Below, piece after piece: positions 1 to 6,600 of a stretch of DNA of 8,572 nucleotides. The DNA comes from Solirubrobacterales bacterium. Lineage in GTDB: Bacteria; Actinomycetota; Thermoleophilia; Solirubrobacterales; Solirubrobacteraceae. Location: contig WQXW01000058.1 in NCBI GenBank assembly GCA_009781575.1, positions 1-8,572 of the forward strand. The letters are read 5' to 3'. The notes beneath the pieces were generated by a model. That model did no database searches. It saw only the letters and a list, made by a program, of their open reading frames with translations, and had not been told where the DNA came from. The translations under genes were made by a program, and so were the position numbers. The stretch's first letter is position 1. The number at the start of each line of letters is the position of its first letter.

Positions 1-73
1 CCCCGGCGGCGAGCTGCGCGATCTCGCCCTGGGTGACGATCTTGCCGTGGTCCACGATCGCGGCGTGGTCTCA
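1..73 (-). pseudogene. Continuation of the ABC ATPase frame beyond the internal TGA
   Basis: Read on the minus strand in the same frame, the bases after the TGA encode D-H-A-A-I-V-D-H-G-K-I-V-T-Q-G-E-I-A-Q-L-A-A-G. This is exactly what follows the H-loop in BcrA/DrrA-type ATPases (LLDEVEKxCD.AAIVD.GKIV..G). The TGA stands where Cys (TGC) is commonly found, so a single C-to-A change explains it. No frameshift is needed. The feature is open at the left edge. It is either the 3' part of a recently broken gene, a sequencing error, or a recoded stop. Confidence 0.7.
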
Positions 74-724
74 GATCTTCTCCACCTCGTCCAGGAGGTG
101 CGAGGAGAGGAACACCGTGCGGCCCTCGCGCTCGACCATCGCGCGCACCATGTCGCGGAACTCCTGGATCCCCCCGGGGTCGAGCCCGTTGGTGGGCTCA
201 TCGAGGATCAGCAGCAGCGGATCGGCGAGCAGACAGCGCGCCACGCCGAGGCGCTGGCGCATGCCGAGCGAGTACTTCTTCACCCTGTCGCCGGCCCGCT
301 CGGCGAGGCCCACGCGCTCGAGGGCCGGTCCGATGCGGGCGTGGGCCTCCGCTCCCCGCGCGGCGGCGATGATGCGCAGGTTCTCCCGCCCGGAGAGGTG
401 GGGGTGAAAGCGCGGCTCCTCCACGATCGCCCCCACACGGCTCAGCGCCTCGGCGCGCCTGGCCGGCACGGGGTGGCCGAGCAGGCTCATGGTGCCCGCG
501 CTGGCGTGCGTGAGCCCCAGGAGCATGCGGATCAGAGTGGTCTTGCCGGCGCCGTTGGGCCCGAGGAACCCGAACGCACTGCCACGTGGCACCCGCAGCT
601 CCACGCCGTCCACCGCCACACGCTCGCCGAAGCGCTTGGTCAGGCCGGCGGTCTCGACCGCGAGGCCCGCGGCGGCGTCGGCGGCGTCGGGGGCCGCAGG
701 GGTGGAGGAGCCCGCATGCGCCAT
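71..724 (-). CDS. ABC transporter ATP-binding protein (BcrA/DrrA type), ended early by an in-frame TGA
   Basis: This is the nucleotide-binding subunit of an ABC-2 type exporter (drug or lipid export family). It would hydrolyse ATP on the cytoplasmic face for a separate permease, expected beyond the left edge. Counting from ATG at 724, the 217 residues show Walker A GPNGAGKTT (55-63), a Q-loop region with Glu-Glu-Pro where Gln is usual, the BcrA-type signature YSLGMRQR (151-158), Walker B LLLILDEP (170-177), D-loop GLDP and the H-loop His (about 209). The open frame extends upstream to 952, but that part is low-complexity and crosses the palindrome at 831-876, so ATG 724 is preferred. Its Shine-Dalgarno is weak. 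Family members are about 300 aa. Here TGA (71-73) ends the chain just after the H-loop, before the last core strands and the usual C-terminal extension. Family assignment is firm; whether the gene is functional is uncertain. Confidence 0.85.
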   Translation of the reverse strand: MAHAGSSTPAAPDAADAAAGLAVETAGLTKRFGERVAVDGVELRVPRGSAFGFLGPNGAGKTTLIRMLLGLTHASAGTMSLLGHPVPARRAEALSRVGAIVEEPRFHPHLSGRENLRIIAAARGAEAHARIGPALERVGLAERAGDRVKKYSLGMRQRLGVARCLLADPLLLILDEPTNGLDPGGIQEFRDMVRAMVEREGRTVFLSSHLLDEVEKI

Positions 725-830
725 CTCCGCACACTGTGACGGATCGACGGCCGCCACGCCATCCGGGATCTCACTTGGGTGCGGCGGGCGCGCGGCCTCG
801 AACACACCTGTCCGAGGCGCCGTTGGGGGA

Positions 831-876
831 TTTGTTTTGAGGATTCGTTCCGCGCGGAACCAATCCAAAAAACAAA
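831..876. repeat. 46-bp near-perfect palindrome between the ABC and MFS genes
   Basis: The two 23-bp arms (831-853 and 854-876) match at 20 of 23 positions around a central GCGC with no spacer. The inner stem is GGTTCCGC/GCGGAACC-like, and the outer stem is AT-rich (TTTGTTTT paired with AAAACAAA), striking in a spacer otherwise very GC-rich. On both strands the T-run comes first and the A-run last, so it lacks the trailing U-tract of a classic intrinsic terminator. It could be a dispersed intergenic repeat, a protein-binding palindrome, or an RNA stem-loop between the MFS stop (969) and the ABC start (724). Confidence 0.8.
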
Positions 877-887
877 ACACGGAACGG

Positions 888-935
888 CCGGAGCTCGACC
901 GAGCCGGAGCTCGACTGGGCCAGAGCTCGACCGGG
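888..935. repeat. Three 16-bp tandem direct repeats
   Basis: The units are CCGGAGCTCGACCGAG (888-903), CCGGAGCTCGACTGGG (904-919) and CCAGAGCTCGACCGGG (920-935). All share AGCTCGAC, and each contains the GAGCTC palindrome. They lie between the MFS stop codon and the 46-bp palindrome, in a spacer without a credible gene. The role is unknown: regulator-binding direct repeats or part of a larger intergenic repeat element are both possible. Confidence 0.75.
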
Positions 936-968
936 CCGGCGGCGACCGGCACGCCAACCGCAGCGGCT

Positions 969-2495
969 CTACGCGCGCGCCTGCGCGCTCGCCGCCTCCG
1001 GGCCTGCCGCCTGGGCGCCTGCCGCCTGGGCGCCCGCGGCCTGGGCGCCTGCCTGCTGCGCGCTGGCCATCTCCATGTGCGCGCGGCTGTCGCGGGTGCT
1101 GATCAGGATGAGCGTGGCCGCGAAGCCCAGCGTGGCGATCACCGCGCCGCCGAGAAACGCGCTCTGGAAGCCCATGGTGAGCGCGTGGGGCAGCGACGAT
1201 GTGCCGGTGGCCAGCAGGTTGTGGGTGCGCGTGGTGGCGATCGTGGAGAGCACCGCGAGGCCGAGCGCGCCGCCGATCTGCTGTGAGGTGTTGATCAGCC
1301 CGCTCGCCAGCCCCTGCTCGTGCTCCTTGATCCCAGAGAGCGCGGCGATCGTGGAGGTGACGAAGCCGAAGCCCAGCCCCATCGCGGCCAGCAGCGAGGG
1401 GCCGAGGATGTCGGCTAGGAAGCCCCCGTGCACGGCGATGCGGGAAAACCAGAAGAGGCCGCCCGCCACGAACAGCATGCCGGCGGCGAGGACCAGCTTG
1501 AAGCCGAAGCGCGTGACGAGCTGACCGCCGAGGCCGGCGGCCACGATGATCGTCACCGCCAGCGGCAGGTATGACAGCCCGGCGTGGATCGGGCTGTAGC
1601 GCAGCACCTGCTGCATGTAGAGCGAGATGAAGTAGAACATCGAGAAGAGCGAGGCGCCCAGCAGCAGGCCCACCACGTTGGCGCCGGTCAGCGTGCGCAG
1701 GCGGAAGATGCGAAACGGCACCAGCGGCGCCTGCGAGCGCAGCTCGATCGCGATGAACGCGGCGATCAGGGCCGCGGATCCCGCCAGCAGCCCGATCGTC
1801 TTCGCCGAGCCCCAGCCGGCGGTGGCGGCGTCGAGCGTGGCGTAGGCCAGCATCGAGAGGCCCGCGGTGATGCTCACCGCGCCGGCCGCGTCGAAGTGGC
1901 GCGTGGCCGACTCGGAGCGGCTCTCCGGGATCAGGCCGGGTGTGAGCGACAGCGCGATCAGCGACACCGGCACGTTGACCCACAGCACCCATTCCCAGCC
2001 GAGCCCTTCGGTGAGGATGCCGCCGAGCAGCACGCCGACCGCGCCGGCGGAGCCGGCCACCGCGCCCCACGCGCCCAGCGCCCTGTTGCGCTCCGCGCCG
2101 TCGCGGAAGAGCGTGGTGATGATCGACAGCGCCGACGGCGCGATGATCGCGGCGCCGAGCCCCTGCGCGGCGCGCGCGGCGATCAGCTCTCCCTGGCTGG
2201 CCGAGAAGCCCGCGGCCAGCGAGGCGACCGCCACCACGGTGAGGCCCGCCATGAATACGCGCCGCCGGCCGAGCAGATCGGCCGCGCGCCCGCCCAACAG
2301 CAGGAAGCCGCCGAACACGATCACGTAGGCGTTGACCACCCACGGCAGGTTCTGCTCGGAGAAGTGCAGCCCCCGGCCGATGCTCGGCAGGGCGACGTTG
2401 ACGATCGACGCGTCCAGCACGACCACGAACTGCGCCGCGCACAGCAGGATGAGCGCGGTCCACCTGCGGTCGAGATATTCCTGTGTGGTCTTCAT
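969..2495 (-). CDS. MFS drug exporter, DHA2 (EmrB/QacA) 14-TM family
   Basis: This inner-membrane proton-coupled drug exporter is 508 aa from ATG 2495, the start set by AAGGAG 8 nt upstream. A longer open frame to 2714 runs across the divergent promoter and is rejected. About 14 hydrophobic segments can be counted, from WTALILLCAAQFVVVLD (about 12-28) to the last near residues 430-460. Family marks are LDASIVNVALP in TM1 (27-37), motif A GGRAADLLGRRR in the TM2-3 loop (68-79) and a motif C-like Gly-rich TM5 ending GVLLGGIL. The last roughly 35 residues form a soluble tail of AGAQA-type repeats, unusual for the family. The gene ends in TAG. It is divergent from a TetR regulator with paired operators between them, so repression relieved by an exported compound is the likely control. 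The substrate cannot be read from sequence. Confidence 0.93.
   Translation of the reverse strand: MKTTQEYLDRRWTALILLCAAQFVVVLDASIVNVALPSIGRGLHFSEQNLPWVVNAYVIVFGGFLLLGGRAADLLGRRRVFMAGLTVVAVASLAAGFSASQGELIAARAAQGLGAAIIAPSALSIITTLFRDGAERNRALGAWGAVAGSAGAVGVLLGGILTEGLGWEWVLWVNVPVSLIALSLTPGLIPESRSESATRHFDAAGAVSITAGLSMLAYATLDAATAGWGSAKTIGLLAGSAALIAAFIAIELRSQAPLVPFRIFRLRTLTGANVVGLLLGASLFSMFYFISLYMQQVLRYSPIHAGLSYLPLAVTIIVAAGLGGQLVTRFGFKLVLAAGMLFVAGGLFWFSRIAVHGGFLADILGPSLLAAMGLGFGFVTSTIAALSGIKEHEQGLASGLINTSQQIGGALGLAVLSTIATTRTHNLLATGTSSLPHALTMGFQSAFLGGAVIATLGFAATLILISTRDSRAHMEMASAQQAGAQAAGAQAAGAQAAGPEAASAQARA
1002..1061 (-). repeat. 15-bp tandem repeat in the MFS C-terminal tail
   Basis: Four 15-bp units lie at 1002, 1017, 1032 and 1047. 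The first two are identical (GCCTGCCGCCTGGGC on the plus strand), the third differs at a few bases and the fourth is degenerate. They encode the repeated pentapeptide AGAQA (AAGAQ register) at the protein's C-terminus. Because the unit is a multiple of three, copy number can change without breaking the frame. Confidence 0.8.
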
Positions 2496-2503
2496 CTCAC
2501 CGG

Positions 2504-2509
2504 CTCCTT
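2504..2509 (-). promoter_or_regulatory. Ribosome binding site of the MFS gene
   Basis: Read on the minus strand this is AAGGAG, 8 nt before ATG 2495. It is the best Shine-Dalgarno in this part of the window and decides the start against the longer upstream frame. Confidence 0.75.
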
Positions 2510-2592
2510 GATCTGTTGTCTCCTCGGCCTCCACCGATGTGACGAACGGAGGGCGCTGTATGGGACAGGCGACGGGCCTGGTATCCTGTATA

Positions 2593-2608
2593 CGGAATGT
2601 GAATTCCG
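2593..2608. promoter_or_regulatory. Putative TetR operator 1 (MFS side)
   Basis: CGGAATGTGAATTCCG is a perfect inverted repeat with 6-bp arms (CGGAAT/ATTCCG) and a 4-bp centre. It lies in the divergent MFS-tetR spacer and is directly preceded by GTATA. A second copy is 35 bp away, centre to centre. Size, symmetry and position fit a TetR-family dimer site. Binding by the adjacent regulator is inferred. Confidence 0.75.
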
Positions 2609-2620
2609 GTTTCGGTTCGG

Positions 2621-2626
2621 AGTATA
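2621..2626 (-). promoter_or_regulatory. Candidate -10 box for MFS transcription (overlapping tetR promoter)
   Basis: The minus strand reads TATACT, five of six matches to the sigma-70 -10 consensus, about 125 nt upstream of the MFS start. No convincing -35 is found at 16-18 bp. The same bases on the plus strand give TATAGC (2623-2628), a possible -10 for tetR. Operator 2 begins at 2628, so a bound repressor would cover both. A second minus-strand TATACA (2587-2592) adjoins operator 1. Confidence 0.4.
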
Positions 2627-2627
2627 G

Positions 2628-2643
2628 CGGAATGTCGATTCCG
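2628..2643. promoter_or_regulatory. Putative TetR operator 2 (tetR side)
   Basis: CGGAATGTCGATTCCG has the same arms as operator 1, with only the central GA changed to CG. It too is preceded by GTATA (GTATAG here, GTATA there), so the whole module is a direct repeat with a one-base indel. It lies 55 nt upstream of the tetR ATG and adjoins the -10-like boxes, a position suited to autorepression as well as MFS repression. Confidence 0.75.
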
Positions 2644-2680
2644 TTTGTGTCGAGCCGGAGGGTCCTGCAAGATCTCCCCT

Positions 2681-2687
2681 GAGGAGG
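2681..2687 (+). promoter_or_regulatory. Ribosome binding site of the TetR gene
   Basis: GAGGAGG ends 11 nt before ATG 2699. The spacing is slightly long, but the match to anti-SD is strong and supports this start over the ATG-less upstream extension to 2645, which would begin inside the promoter region. Confidence 0.65.
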
Positions 2688-2698
2688 AACCAGAGTCC

Positions 2699-3373
2699 AT
2701 GGCGACCGCCGCACAAAACGGCCCCGCAGCGGGGGCGATTCTGCCGGGAGTCGACCGCGCGCTCCGCGCGGACGCCCGTCGCAACCGCGAAGCGGTGATC
2801 GCGGCCGCCAAGCGGCTGTTCTCCGACCTGGGCCTGGACGCCCAGATGCCCGACGTGGCGCGGAGCGCCAACGTCGGTGTGGGCACCGTGTACCGCCATT
2901 TCCCGACCAAGGACCATCTGATCGCCGCGCTGGTGGCGGAGCGCTTCGAGCGCTTCGCCCAGAAGGCGCGCGAGGGCGTGCAGGCCGAGGATCCGTGGGA
3001 GGGGCTCGCGGAGCTGATCCGCTTCGCCGTCCAGATCCAGGCCGACGACCGCGGGCTCTGCGAGGTCATGGGGTCGCGCCCGGACATCATGGACGCCGCG
3101 GCGCGCGCGGCCGGCTTGCCGGAGCTCTCCGAGGAGCTCGTCAAGCGGGCACAGCGCTCCGGCCAGCTGCGGGGAGACCTGGAGTGGGAGGACATCCCGA
3201 TGATCGCCTGCGGGCTCGGGTCGATCACCCAGGCGACCGCCGGCCCGGCGGTCGGGCGCTGGCCGCGGCTGGTCGAGATCATGCTCGACGGATTGCGCGC
3301 GCCCGGGAGCGCGAAGCTGCCGCGGCCCCCCGCCGTGCCGGCTGACACCGTGCGCGTCCCGGAACCCGCGTAG
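2699..3373 (+). CDS. TetR/AcrR-family transcriptional regulator
   Basis: This 224-aa, ligand-responsive DNA-binding repressor acts as a dimer in the cytoplasm. The TetR_N domain spans about residues 26-75, with the helix-turn-helix recognition part reading VGVGTVYRHFPTKDHL (59-74), the classic family signature. The C-terminal ligand/dimer domain includes DPWEGLAELIRFAVQIQADDRGL, a pattern resembling SbtR-like C-terminal domains of actinobacterial TetR proteins. Start ATG 2699 follows a strong purine-rich SD; the gene ends in TAG. It is divergent from the MFS exporter, and the spacer carries two identical-armed palindromes, so it most likely represses both the exporter and itself. The ligand is unknown. 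The Pro-rich last 20 residues look disordered. Confidence 0.93.
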   Translation: MATAAQNGPAAGAILPGVDRALRADARRNREAVIAAAKRLFSDLGLDAQMPDVARSANVGVGTVYRHFPTKDHLIAALVAERFERFAQKAREGVQAEDPWEGLAELIRFAVQIQADDRGLCEVMGSRPDIMDAAARAAGLPELSEELVKRAQRSGQLRGDLEWEDIPMIACGLGSITQATAGPAVGRWPRLVEIMLDGLRAPGSAKLPRPPAVPADTVRVPEPA

Positions 3374-3401
3374 GCGCGCGCCCCGCCCACGAGAGCGCGC
3401 G
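3374..3401 (+). terminator. Possible GC-rich hairpin after tetR
   Basis: GCGCGCGC begins immediately after the tetR TAG and can pair with GCGCGCG at 3395-3401 across a loop of about 13 nt. There is no U-tract, so it is not a canonical intrinsic terminator, although high-GC actinobacteria often use such U-less hairpins. Weak call. Confidence 0.3.
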
Positions 3402-3420
3402 GTCGTCGGCCACGGCGGCC

Positions 3421-3449
3421 GGGGGCAGGGGCCGGCGGCGGGGCCGGGG
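3421..3449 (+). other. G-quadruplex-like motif in the tetR downstream gap
   Basis: Four runs of at least four G (3421-3425, 3428-3431, 3440-3443, 3446-3449) are separated by 2, 8 and 2 bases on the plus strand. The middle loop is one base longer than the common 1-7 rule. It lies about 50 nt past the tetR stop and about 65 nt before a candidate promoter. It could form in mRNA or the coding strand and affect termination. The high local GC also makes chance occurrence plausible. Confidence 0.4.
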
Positions 3450-3513
3450 ACGCGTGCCGGTGAGGCGTCGCGCCGGTCGCGCGCTCGATCGATCGAACAG
3501 TCGTCCAGCGGCA

Positions 3514-3542
3514 TTGTCGGGTCCCCTTGCGGGGTGTACTCT
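3514..3542 (+). promoter_or_regulatory. Candidate promoter of the secreted-protein gene pair
   Basis: TTGTCG (3514-3519), a 17-bp spacer and TACTCT (3537-3542) give a weak sigma-70-like pair, implying a leader of roughly 80 nt before ATG 3627. The 253-bp gap 3374-3626 also holds a 12-bp palindrome TCGATCGATCGA (3485-3496), a CCCCTTGCGGGG hairpin inside the spacer (3523-3534) and an inverted repeat TCGAAG/CTTCGA (3578-3594). No gene is seen there. Confidence 0.3.
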
Positions 3543-3626
3543 CGCCGCGGGGGCGCTGCCCGGACGGCAGCCGTCGCTCGAAGCCCGACTTCGATCGGAA
3601 ACGACCAATTGGGGGCACACGACCTG

Positions 3627-6600
3627 ATGAGGAGCGATCACGCACGCATGGGCGCGCTGGCAGCGATGCTCGCGCTGGCGGCGCTGGCCCTGCCGGCGAG
3701 CGCGGGCGCCGCGCCGCAGACCACCACGATCGACGACGACGGCCTCGCACCGGGGACCGCGGTCGCGCAGTATCCCTCCTCGAACCCCGAGATCCGCTTC
3801 GTGACGCCGGGTGAATACGGCTTCGCGACCGGCAGCCCCGGCGACGGGGTGGTCTCCTATCAGGCGTGCGGCGGCGCGCCGACGGTCGAGGCGGTGGGGG
3901 CAGCGACCCACAGCCCGCCCAACGCGCTGGGCATGTCGTACTGCGGGGCGCTCGAGTTCCCCTTCCACGGCGACTTCGCGGTGCTCACCGAAACGGCGGA
4001 CGAAGTGTCGGCGTACGTGGGCAACCCCGCGCGCGCGGGCGCGAGATTCGAGCTCGACGCCTACGACGTGGCGCGGAAATTGATCGCGTCCAAAACGGTC
4101 ACCGCGGCGGAAGCCGCGATAACGACGCCGCTTGCGCTCACCGCACCGAACCACGCATACACGATCGCGTTCGTGGCGATCTACGAAATCTCCCAGGGCA
4201 ACGCGCAATTCTCGATGGGCATGGACGACTTCTCGGTGCAGTGGGGCGAAGGCAAGCCGTCGATCAGCCTGGCCTCCTCGCTGCACGCGGCCCAGCTGGC
4301 GCAGAGCGCGCACGTGCAGTTCCACGTGTCGGTGATCCGCCACAACCACTCAAACGGCGAAGTGCAGCTGAGCGCCACGGGGCTCCCGGCGGGTGTGCAC
4401 GCGGGCTTCGGCGAAGATCCGCTGACGGGCACCAACACCTCCACCCCGCTGACGATCGAAGTGGACGGCACCGCGCCGCTGGGGAGCTCGAACGGCGCGC
4501 TGAAGGCCGTGCCCACCACGCCGGCGGCGGGGGAAAACGACGAAGAAGTGCCGATCGCGATCCAGGTGGTGGCGCCGTTCGGCGTCTATGTGGGCTCGGG
4601 GGAGCGCGTGAGCCAGCCGTCGAGGACCAAGGTGTCGCTGCCGCCGTGCTCGGCGGTCGCGGTGCCGGTCACCACGATCCTCGGACCGGGCTTCGAGGGC
4701 GGTCCGATCAACCTCGCGCTGGCCACCGGCGGGGACAGCAGCGACATCGGCTCGGTCAGCCTGCCGCTGCACCAGCTGATCAACCCGATCACGTTCGGGT
4801 TGGACGGCGTTGACGAACAGGCGCTGACCGTGACCAGCAACGGCGCGGCCGACCCCAACGGCGCCACCTTCGAGGTGGCCATCACGCCCACCGCCGGCCA
4901 GTTCAGCGAGCCGCCCGCGGCGGTCGAAGTGGAAAAGGCCGACCCGCGGATCAGCTCGATGTACAACTACGCCTCCACTCCCCAGTTGCACCACCCCGGC
5001 AGCGAAGTCACGATCAAGGGGATCGGCTTCTGCCCGGGCGCGAAGGTCACCTTCGGCAACTCCGGCGCGACCGTGAGCGCCAGCTACGTCAACTCCGACG
5101 GCACCGAACTGCGGGCGACCACGCCCATGCTGGCCACCAGCGGCCCGGTGACGGTGGAAAGCGCCGGCCGCACCGCGACCTCACCGGAACCGCTGCACGT
5201 GCAGAGCTTCCGCAACACCTGGGGATTCAGCTGGAAAAACGAAAACTATGGCATGCACATAGACGAAAAGATGATCGAAGAAATCTTTGGCGAAGAAGAA
5301 ACGCACGAATCGATCGAACACATCGTCACCTGGCGCAAGCCCAACGCGTGGCTGTACGAAGAACTGACCAACAAATACATCGGCAAAGGCATCTGCTTCG
5401 GCATGGCCTTCTCCAGCCTGGAGTTTCGCAACTTCCCGGCGCTGCTCACCGAAGGCGAATTCCCGGGAACGTCTCCCTACCCCTGGGCGCTGAGCGGCCC
5501 GAGCCGGCCCTCCGACCCGCTGTTGCGCTTCGCGATCGAGAACTTCTCACTCCAGTTCACCGACCAGCTGATCCCGGTGGAGGTGCACGCGATCGACTCG
5601 ATCCACTCCACCAACGAAGACATCGATTCGATCGAAGCGGGGCTGAACGAAAACTACGGCGAACCGGTGATGATCGGGCTGATCGAGTGGAAAGGGCTCT
5701 CGGTGGAAGCGCACACGGTGCTGGCCTACGACACGCGCCCGCTCGGCGGGGGCAGCGTGGAAGTGCGCCTCTACAACCCCAACACGCCGTTCACGAGCGG
5801 CGAGGAAACCGACGCCAAAGCGCACGAAGAAGCGGAGCTGACCAACTCGCAGCTGATCATGAAGGACGGCCGCTGGAGCTTCCCCGAGAAGGGGTGGAGC
5901 GGCTCGGAGGCCGACATGATCGTCTACCGCCACTCGGAACTGCCGATCATCAACGGCGAATTCCCCAAACTGCCGGGCCTCACCACGCTGGGCAAAGTGC
6001 TGCTCGGCATGGGCTCGGGGGACGACGGGGTCACGCAGGTGAGTGACGGGCACGGCTCGCTCTTCGCCGGCGGTCAGCTGGCCCCGCAGAGCGCCTGGCC
6101 GGCGGGCGTGGCGCCGGTGCCCAACTTCAACAGCCAGTCCGCGCCGCTGCAGCTACTGGCGCTCGACCCCTCCAGCTCGCGGCCGGTGACCGCCACCGTC
6201 GCGCGCTCGACCGGCGGGGGCGCGATGAACATGCTCCTGCCGGGCCTGCAGGCGAGCCTCCAGGCGGGCGCCCATCAAGGTCAGGTGGACCACGTGAGCG
6301 TCGATCCCCACACCGACACGATCGGATACCGCACCTCCGCGGCGCACGCCCCGCTCGGGGGCACACTCATCTCGGCCGCCGGCGCCCGGGCCGGAGTCGC
6401 GGTGCACCCGCCCGGCAAGCGCAGCACGAACCAGAGCGCGCTGGGCGACCGTGTCGTGCGCTTCCACCTGGACACCGGAAGCGGCGATTCCGAGCACCTC
6501 TCCCTCCCGGGCGGGCGCGAACTGGTGCTGCGCCACAGCGGCGCGCCGACCACGATCTCCGTGCAGCTCTCCGCGTTCACCGCGCACGCCCAGCCGGTGG

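Noticed and set aside
71..73. Genome-wide recoding of TGA
   Set aside because: The long MFS, TetR and TIG frames contain no internal TGA, and TGA at 7083 sits exactly before a start codon and signal peptide, so TGA acts as a normal stop in this genome as far as the window shows.
47..739. Long plus-strand open frame opposite the ABC ATPase
   Set aside because: It is the antisense shadow of the ATPase; the minus strand encodes all ABC motifs in order, while the plus product is Arg/Gly/His-rich with no domain.
831..876. Palindrome as an intrinsic terminator
   Set aside because: On both strands the T-run precedes the stem and the A-run follows, so no U-tract trails the hairpin.
1584..2627. Plus-strand 347-codon open frame opposite the MFS gene
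   Set aside because: Composition is Arg/His/Gln/Gly-rich, typical of antisense reading in GC-rich DNA, and it covers a clear 14-TM protein on the other strand and the operators.
3485..3496. TCGATCGATCGA as an operator
   Set aside because: It is a simple 4-bp repetition, occurs once, and is far from any convincing promoter element, so a regulatory role cannot be supported.
2492..3750. Minus-strand open frames across tetR
   Set aside because: They are shadows of a clear TetR gene and read through the promoter region, with no recognisable domain or ribosome site.
3279..4349. Minus-strand 356-codon open frame opposite the 5' part of the TIG gene
   Set aside because: His/Arg-rich antisense product without domain; the plus strand has a signal peptide and beta-domain sequence.
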